This document shows positions 1 through 3,572 of a stretch of 6,279 nt of DNA, piece after piece. The stretch's first letter is position 1, and every line of letters starts with the position of its first letter. Origin of the DNA: Acidobacteriota bacterium (lineage in GTDB: Bacteria; Acidobacteriota; UBA890). The notes below the pieces were generated by a model. It saw nothing but the letters and a program-made list of their open reading frames with translations. It was not told the origin of the DNA and ran no database searches. Location of the stretch: NCBI GenBank assembly GCA_030609765.1, contig JAUWTE010000196.1, positions 1 through 6,279 of the forward strand. Direction: 5' to 3'. Position numbers and translations under genes: made by a program.

Positions 1-1
1 G

Positions 2-493
2 GTTCCGTCGGTCCGCGAGCGCATCTGGCAACTCGATAGCGATGTGCCGATCAGCAACCTCAGGACGATGGAGTCGATCGCCGCCAATTCGACAGCTCAG
101 GGTCGCTTTCTTACTTCGCTCCGGGTTCTTTTAGCGGTACTGGCACTGCTGCTCGCCTCGATGGGCCTCTATGGCGTGCTCGCCTACTTCGTTAGCCAGC
201 GCTCCCGCGAGGTCGGAATCCGGATGGCGCTGGGCGCCACATCGAGCGACGTCCTTGGCGCCGTCGTCCGCCGCGGCATGATCTTGACGGGCGTCGGCAC
301 GTTGTTCGGGATCGGCGGCAGCATTGCGCTATCCTCGCTCATCGCGAGCTCGCTATACGAAATCGGTGCAACTGATCCCGCAACCTACATTGTCGTCATC
401 GCGTTGCTACTCCTGGTGGCCCTGGCCGCCTGTGTGCTCCCGGCTAGACGCGCCGTGCGCGTTGATCCGGTGATCGCGCTACGCTCGGAGTGA
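2..493 (+). CDS. ADOP/MacB-FtsX-type ABC permease, C-terminal part (5' end outside window)
   Basis: This is the last 163 residues of an inner-membrane permease; the reading frame is open from base 2, so the start lies upstream of the window. Visible are the end of a MacB-like periplasmic domain (about 1-35, with the sequence TMESIAANS), then three membrane segments (about 41-63, 93-115 and 128-148) of an FtsX module. Between the first two lies the cytoplasmic motif EVGIRMALGA (70-79), the coupling segment that contacts an ATPase in MacB/FtsX transporters. The SLYEIGATDP stretch and the ending ARRAVRVDPVIALRSE are typical of the C-terminus of ADOP permeases. The fragment aligns along its whole length with the end of the permease at 3569-6279, with roughly half the residues identical by eye, so the two are paralogues. 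Substrate is unknown. From this fragment alone an ordinary MacB-like permease cannot be fully excluded. Confidence 0.88.
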   Translation, partial: VPSVRERIWQLDSDVPISNLRTMESIAANSTAQGRFLTSLRVLLAVLALLLASMGLYGVLAYFVSQRSREVGIRMALGATSSDVLGAVVRRGMILTGVGTLFGIGGSIALSSLIASSLYEIGATDPATYIVVIALLLLVALAACVLPARRAVRVDPVIALRSE

Positions 494-559
494 AGCTGCG
501 GATCACTCGTGCCGTAGGGCCTCCATCGGATACGAGGCGCTCGCCGGGAGGTGGCCGGA

Positions 560-580
560 GGCGTACTTGAAGAGTACGTC
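560..580. other. Stem-loop or operator-like dyad between permease and editing gene
   Basis: A perfect inverted repeat CGTACT-tgaag-AGTACG (562-578) extends to 8 pairs if one G-T pair is allowed. It lies 67 bases after the permease stop and about 100 bases before the editing gene. No T-run follows, so it is not a standard intrinsic terminator. It could be a processing or stabilising hairpin at the mRNA 3' end, or a protein-binding dyad. The rest of the 494-683 gap shows nothing else convincing. Confidence 0.35.
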
Positions 581-683
581 GAGGACGCCGACCAAGCGCA
601 ACATTGTAGGCGCGAGCCTCCCCGCGCCCGCAGCAGAATTGCGGTGCGATGTGCAGGCCTAATCCGTGGCACAATCGGCAGCC

Positions 684-1883
684 ATGAGCACACAAGATTC
701 ACAGATCCACTCCTACGAGCGAGACCCTTACCTGCGCGATCTGCAGGTCGACATCATTCGAATCGGGGAGGAAGACGGGCGGCCGTTTGCGGTCCTCGAC
801 GACACCATCCTCTATCCGGAGGGCGGCGGGCAGCCTGCCGACCATGGTTGGCTCGACGAGGTGCGAATTGTGGACGTGCAGCGAGTCGAGCAAACCATTC
901 GCCACTATCTCGAGTCACCTCTGCCCGCCGGCCCCGCCCGGCTCTCACTGGACTGGGAGCGTCGTTACGACCATATGCAGCAGCACACCGCCCAGCACGT
1001 GCTAACGGCCATCGCAGCGGACCGTTTTGGCTGGCAGACGACGTCGTTTCACCTCGGGGAGAGGAGCTGCGACATCGAGGTCGATGCGGCGGCGCTATCG
1101 GAGACCGACCTGCGGGCGCTCGAGGAAGCAACCATGGAAACCATCCAGGCTGGTCTGCCGGTGGGTGGGCGGCGCGTTTCGCCAGAGGAGTATGCGCAGC
1201 TCGATGTCCGCACGCGCGGGTTACCCGAGGGCCATTGTGGCGATATCCGCCTCGTGGAAGTCCAGGGGACCGACCTCAACACCTGCGGCGGGACGCATGT
1301 GCGATCAACAGCCGAGATCGGCTCCATCAAGCTGCTGCGCACCGAACCCATGCGGGGCGGCACACGCCTCCACTGGGTCGCAGCCGGGCGGGTGCGGCGG
1401 CGCCTGGCCGAGCATGAGTCCAGAACCGATGCCCTGCGTGGTCTGTTCGAGACCTCGGCCGAGGAGCTGGTATCTGCAGCTACTACGCGCCTTGATGAGC
1501 TCAAGGACGCGATGCGCCGCATGCGGGCTTTCGAGTCATCGCTCATCGACCAGGCGGCTGAGGGGCTGGCAGCCCGTGGCGACGGAGTTGTCGAGGCCCA
1601 TTTCAAAGGCATGGACGGAGCCTTTCTGCAGAAGATCGCGCGCCGCTTTGCCGACTCGGCGGGCAGCCGCATCGCGCTGCTGACGGCCGCGAGTGACAAG
1701 GGCAACTTCTTCGTGCTGGCGGCGGGTGAGGATTGCCCTATCGACGTGGGCGTCGCGGGCCCCGAGCTGGCGGAGATCCTCGGCGGGCGGGGTGGTGGCT
1801 CGGGGCAGTTCTTCCAGGGCAAGGCCGGCTCGCTTGAGAAGCGGGGGGCGGCTCTCGCTTTCCTTCAGGAGCAGCTAGTCTGA
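684..1883 (+). CDS. Alanyl-tRNA editing protein, AlaX-L type (AlaRS-like editing plus DHHA1 domains)
   Basis: A stand-alone cytoplasmic enzyme expected to hydrolyse Ser-tRNA(Ala) and/or Gly-tRNA(Ala), backing up editing by alanyl-tRNA synthetase. Numbering is from the ATG at 684 (399 residues). The N-terminal part has the YPEGGGQ-type loop (PEGGGQ 45-50) of the AlaRS editing core. The four zinc ligands are present: HTAQH (His101, His105) and CGGTH (Cys201, His205). A charged, helical linker (about 245-290) leads to a C-terminal DHHA1 domain with GGRGGGSG at 367-374 and the downstream QFFQGKA. Length matches the long AlaX class; no aminoacylation domain is present. An in-frame GTG at 666 would add six residues (MAQSAA). 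Neither start has a clear Shine-Dalgarno; I prefer the ATG because it begins closer to the usual family start. A weak CACAAT at 670-675 would allow a nearly leaderless mRNA. The gene appears monocistronic and ends before a strong terminator. Confidence 0.93.
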   Translation: MSTQDSQIHSYERDPYLRDLQVDIIRIGEEDGRPFAVLDDTILYPEGGGQPADHGWLDEVRIVDVQRVEQTIRHYLESPLPAGPARLSLDWERRYDHMQQHTAQHVLTAIAADRFGWQTTSFHLGERSCDIEVDAAALSETDLRALEEATMETIQAGLPVGGRRVSPEEYAQLDVRTRGLPEGHCGDIRLVEVQGTDLNTCGGTHVRSTAEIGSIKLLRTEPMRGGTRLHWVAAGRVRRRLAEHESRTDALRGLFETSAEELVSAATTRLDELKDAMRRMRAFESSLIDQAAEGLAARGDGVVEAHFKGMDGAFLQKIARRFADSAGSRIALLTAASDKGNFFVLAAGEDCPIDVGVAGPELAEILGGRGGGSGQFFQGKAGSLEKRGAALAFLQEQLV

Positions 1884-1908
1884 CCGCCTGCGCGCGGGCG
1901 GCGGCTCT

Positions 1909-1926
1909 CGCCCTCCTCCCAGGGCG
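1909..1926 (+). other. GC-rich hairpin after the editing gene
   Basis: CGCCCT (1909-1914) and AGGGCG (1921-1926) form a perfect 6-bp stem around a 6-base loop, just downstream of the editing gene stop. A second small stem, CCGCC/GGCGG at 1884-1888 and 1897-1901, precedes it. Neither has a T-tract, so they probably structure the 3' end of the mRNA ahead of the true terminator. Confidence 0.3.
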
Positions 1927-1956
1927 CCTCGCCTGATGATCGCTGATAAGCACAGC

Positions 1957-2000
1957 AAAAAGCCCCGGGATCCACTGAGGATGCCCGGGGCTTTCTATTT
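1957..2000. terminator. Bidirectional intrinsic terminator between convergent genes
   Basis: AAAGCCCCGGG (1959-1969) pairs perfectly with CCCGGGGCTTT (1984-1994), giving an 11-bp GC-rich stem with a 14-base loop. On the plus strand it is followed by a T-rich stretch (CTTTCTATTT). On the minus strand the flanking A-run (1957-1961) reads as a T-run. It sits between the end of the editing gene (1883) and the end of the convergent outer-membrane protein gene (2057), where a shared terminator is expected. Confidence 0.85.
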
Positions 2001-2056
2001 CTCTCGGAGCAACGGCCCTGAGGACCGTGACTCAGACGCAGCTTGAACGGAACCGG

Positions 2057-2713
2057 CTAGAAGCCGATGACGAAGGCTGCCGTGAACTGCGACTGCCAGA
2101 GATTCTGCCTGGAGGCGAAGGTCCAGCACCAACCCCACCAATCGCACCAGTAACCCTTCTGGACGAAGTCGGTCTGGGTGGAGAAGAGGCGGTACTCGCC
2201 GCGGAAGCCAATGTTCTTGTTGAAGAAGTACTTGAAGCCGCCGACAGCGGACCAGGAGAAGTTGTTGGTGGCCTTCACATCTGCCCGGTCATCGTTCTCC
2301 GTGAAGGATGCCACGCCCATCCCGAAGCCTATGAAGGGCTTGAACTGCGGCTTGTTCCAGATGGGGAAGTTATAGATCAGACCGCCCTGGTAATAGTTGG
2401 CGATCATCGGCGCGTCTCGGATCTCTATGCCGTCCGGGAAGCCCTCCTGCGGAGGCGCGGTGACGTCGGCAGTCGTGGAGCGCCGATTGTAGATGAACTC
2501 GGCCTGCAGGTTATCGGTAATCGAGACATCCACGATGAAACCGTAGGCCGAGCCGCTGGCCATGTCGACGCGGGTGCCCGTGGGCTGGTCGAAAATGTCG
2601 TTGCCGTGCTGCCAAGCGGCGAACGGGGCAATCTCGAACCTCTGCTGCGCAAAGGCAGCAGTGGGCACGAGAGTAATCGCCAGCAAGACGAACAGAAGCC
2701 TGTAGAGCTTCAT
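2057..2713 (-). CDS. Outer-membrane beta-barrel protein, OmpW/opacity-like
   Basis: A predicted 218-residue secreted protein. The first 22 residues are a clear Sec signal peptide: Lys2 and Arg5, a hydrophobic core (LLFVLLAITLV), and a probable AFA|QQ cleavage site. The mature part alternates polar and hydrophobic residues as in a small beta barrel: FEIAPFAAW near the start, paired strands around YQGGLIYNF and KPFIGFGMGV (125-134), WSAVGGFKYFF and GFRGEYRLF (about 154-177). It ends in Phe (FVIGF), matching the C-terminal signal recognised by the BAM machinery. Eight strands is a reasonable guess. Before the last strand is a Trp/Cys-rich loop, CDWWGWC (Cys190, Cys196), that could hold a disulphide. 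The open frame runs 35 codons further upstream to 2818, but that extension lacks a ribosome site and would bury the signal peptide. The chosen ATG has an AAGGAG 10 bases upstream. Ligand and role are unknown. The gene stands alone, divergent from padR. Confidence 0.85.
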   Translation of the reverse strand: MKLYRLLFVLLAITLVPTAAFAQQRFEIAPFAAWQHGNDIFDQPTGTRVDMASGSAYGFIVDVSITDNLQAEFIYNRRSTTADVTAPPQEGFPDGIEIRDAPMIANYYQGGLIYNFPIWNKPQFKPFIGFGMGVASFTENDDRADVKATNNFSWSAVGGFKYFFNKNIGFRGEYRLFSTQTDFVQKGYWCDWWGWCWTFASRQNLWQSQFTAAFVIGF

Positions 2714-2723
2714 ATGATGCACT

Positions 2724-2729
2724 CTCCTT
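2724..2729 (-). promoter_or_regulatory. Ribosome binding site of the outer-membrane protein gene
   Basis: On the minus strand AAGGAG lies 10 bases before the ATG at 2713. It decides the start in favour of the signal-peptide methionine over the upstream in-frame start at 2818. Confidence 0.8.
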
Positions 2730-2802
2730 TTGTAGGGGACCCTGAGTATGAAGTTGCATTCGCGCCGGGTGCACGAGAACAGCCAGCACACCCGATTGGC
2801 GC

Positions 2803-2834
2803 TGTCCCTTAGGGACAAACCGTGGGGAAACGGT
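2803..2834. promoter_or_regulatory. Two adjacent dyads upstream of the outer-membrane protein gene
   Basis: TGTCCCT-T-AGGGACA (2803-2817) is a perfect 15-base dyad, 90 bases before the start codon. Two bases further is a second inverted repeat, ACCGT-ggggaa-ACGGT (2819-2834). A short, tightly spaced palindrome of this kind looks like a dimeric repressor or activator site. Because it would lie in or just before the 5' leader, an RNA hairpin role is also possible. Confidence 0.4.
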
Positions 2835-2847
2835 CTGAAGGACTTAC

Positions 2848-2876
2848 ATTATCACCATGCATTCGGGGACAAAAGT
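2848..2876 (-). promoter_or_regulatory. Possible sigma-70-type promoter for the outer-membrane protein gene
   Basis: On the minus strand GATAAT (2848-2853) is a good -10 hexamer. Seventeen bases upstream of it, ACTTTT (2871-2876) is a poor -35. It lies in the most AT-rich part of the intergenic region. Use of this promoter would give a leader of about 130 bases containing the 2803-2834 dyads. The weak -35 keeps confidence low. Confidence 0.3.
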
Positions 2877-2969
2877 CGCGGAATTTCTACCCTCCTGTCG
2901 ATTTTTGCCTCGAATACACCTTCGATTGAGCACATCGGGACGGTGCTGGGCGGGGGCATGTCGTCCCAA

Positions 2970-2985
2970 ATCCGGACACCCGGAT
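2970..2985. promoter_or_regulatory. Candidate upstream activator dyad
   Basis: ATCCGG-acac-CCGGAT is a perfect inverted repeat with 6-base arms and a 4-base centre. Its middle lies about 180 bases upstream of the predicted sigma-54 start site, within the usual range for enhancer-binding-protein sites. Only one clear copy is seen and no activator gene is in the window, so this is inference from position and symmetry. Confidence 0.3.
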
Positions 2986-3132
2986 CGCCATATTCGGACG
3001 CTCAGAGGGTTCCAGCAGGGACCAGCGCCCTCGATTCCAAGCTCTTCAGAGCCCCCCGGATGGCCTGCAGCACAAGCGGGGTAGGGGTTTGCGGCCCGCC
3101 AGTGGGGGTGCACCGGGTGGTTTCTGTGGGCC

Positions 3133-3149
3133 TTGGCACGCCGTTTGCT
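3133..3149 (+). promoter_or_regulatory. Sigma-54 (RpoN) promoter for the padR-permease operon
   Basis: TTGGCACG-CCGT-TTGCT matches the sigma-54 consensus TGGCACG-N4-TTGCW at every defined position. The invariant GG (3135-3136) and GC (3147-3148) are separated by exactly 10 bases. Transcription would begin near 3160, giving a leader of about 74 bases to the TTG start of padR. Sigma-54 promoters are silent without an ATP-driven enhancer-binding activator, so the operon should be switched on by a specific signal. The activator gene is not in this window. Confidence 0.75.
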
Positions 3150-3158
3150 ACTTTGTAG
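3148..3158. promoter_or_regulatory. Dyad at the padR transcription start, candidate PadR operator
   Basis: CTAC-ttt-GTAG is a perfect short inverted repeat that begins in the -12 element and ends next to the predicted start site. PadR-family repressors commonly autoregulate by binding short AT-containing dyads at their own promoters. A dimer bound here would block sigma-54 polymerase. The assignment rests on position and symmetry only. Confidence 0.4.
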
Positions 3159-3164
3159 TAGTGG

Positions 3165-3197
3165 CTCGCTCCATGCCGCGACCGCGCCTGGAGCGAG
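3165..3197 (+). other. Leader hairpin in the padR 5' untranslated region
   Basis: CTCGCTCCA (3165-3173) and TGGAGCGAG (3189-3197) form a perfect 9-bp stem with a 15-base GC-rich loop, in which CGC/GCG can add an inner stem. It begins about 5 bases after the predicted start site and ends 24 bases before the ribosome site. No T-run follows, so it is not an intrinsic terminator. It could stabilise the mRNA 5' end, influence translation, or be a second protein-binding dyad. Confidence 0.5.
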
Positions 3198-3221
3198 ACA
3201 CGAAATGCGAACGACGCTGAC

Positions 3222-3227
3222 AGGAGG
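3222..3227 (+). promoter_or_regulatory. Ribosome binding site of padR
   Basis: A perfect AGGAGG lies 6 bases before the TTG at 3234. The strength of the site supports the rare TTG start. No in-frame ATG or GTG lies in the leader. Confidence 0.85.
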
Positions 3228-3233
3228 AACGCT

Positions 3234-3572
3234 TTGGCCACGAGCCGAAATCTCGGAGAATTCGAACAGGCAATTCATTTGGCCGTGGTGAGGCTCGGGG
3301 AGCAAGCCTACGGGCTCGCGATCCGAACGGAGATCGAGGCCTGCGCCGGGCGGCGAGTTACCCACGGTGCCGCCTACTCCACCCTCGACCGGCTGGAGGA
3401 CAAAAGGCTACTGCGGTCCTGGCTCGGCGAGTCCATGCCGGGGCGCGGTGGCCGGCGCAAGCGTAACTTCGAGGTAACGGCCACGGGGCTCGAGGCCCTG
3501 CGATCGTCGAGAAAGGCACTTCTGAACCTCTGGAGCGGCATCGAGGAAGTCCTGGAGGAGTCGCGATCATGA
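3234..3572 (+). CDS. PadR-family winged-helix transcriptional regulator
   Basis: A 112-residue regulator of the small PadR type found beside ADOP permeases. The opening LGEFEQAIHLAVVRL and the following YGLAIRTEIEACAGRRV form the first helices of the winged helix (about residues 6-45). THGAAYSTLDRLEDKRLL (about 43-60) is the recognition-helix region. GGRRKRNFEVTATGLEAL (about 72-91) is the wing and the start of the C-terminal dimerisation helix. The long ligand-binding C-terminal domain of larger PadR proteins is absent, as usual in this subgroup. It starts with TTG behind a perfect AGGAGG. Its stop overlaps the ATG of the permease (ATGA), so the two are translationally coupled. It most likely represses its own operon, perhaps at the dyad at 3148-3158. 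The effector is unknown. Confidence 0.93.
   Translation: MATSRNLGEFEQAIHLAVVRLGEQAYGLAIRTEIEACAGRRVTHGAAYSTLDRLEDKRLLRSWLGESMPGRGGRRKRNFEVTATGLEALRSSRKALLNLWSGIEEVLEESRS
3554..3560 (+). promoter_or_regulatory. Ribosome binding site of the prefix-domain permease
   Basis: GGAGGAG inside the end of padR lies 8 bases before the ATG at 3569. It supports the long form of the permease, including the N-terminal prefix domain, as a translated product. Confidence 0.75.

Larger units (their letters stand above)
2714..3233. other. 520-base divergent intergenic region (control region)
   Basis: No credible gene lies here. Open frames crossing it on either strand lack ribosome sites and family-like sequence. 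Left part (2714-2880): ribosome site, dyads and possible promoter of the outer-membrane protein. Middle (2881-3120): an AT-richer stretch, then GC-rich sequence with the dyad at 2970-2985 and little else recognisable. Right part (3130-3233): sigma-54 element, start-site dyad, leader hairpin and ribosome site of padR. It is long for a simple divergent promoter, which suits a sigma-54 promoter needing distant activator sites. Confidence 0.6.

Noticed and set aside
667..682. TGGCAC near the editing gene start as a second sigma-54 promoter
   Set aside because: Ten bases after GG the required GC is AG, so the -12 element is missing, and the site overlaps the start codon.
551..1417. Open frame of 288 codons on the plus strand
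   Set aside because: It overlaps the editing gene in another frame, is very rich in Arg/Ala/Gly as GC-rich shadow frames are, and has no family-like motif. The editing gene with its zinc ligands is clearly the coding frame.
2027..2812. Open frame of 261 codons on the plus strand opposite the outer-membrane protein
   Set aside because: It is the antisense shadow of a gene with a signal peptide, barrel pattern and ribosome site. It has no ribosome site of its own and no recognisable motif.
2714..2818. Upstream in-frame start adding 35 residues to the outer-membrane protein
   Set aside because: It lacks a ribosome site, would bury a clean signal peptide, and the ATG at 2713 has AAGGAG at good spacing.
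2910..2925. TCGAA/TTCGA inverted repeat near a T-run as a terminator
   Set aside because: Stem of only five pairs and the T-run is not placed immediately after it on either strand with a GC-rich stem; no gene ends here.
2748..3158. Plus-strand open frame of 136 codons in the divergent intergenic region
   Set aside because: No ribosome site, unusual composition, overlaps the dyads and the sigma-54 element, and resembles no family.
3205..3291. Short 28-codon upstream open frame starting at an ATG in the padR leader
   Set aside because: No ribosome site in front of it and it overlaps the padR start out of frame. It could be a regulatory uORF but nothing supports this.
2844..3365. Minus-strand open frame of 173 codons across the padR promoter and start
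   Set aside because: Overlaps the well-supported padR gene and its control region; composition is not protein-like and no ribosome site is seen.
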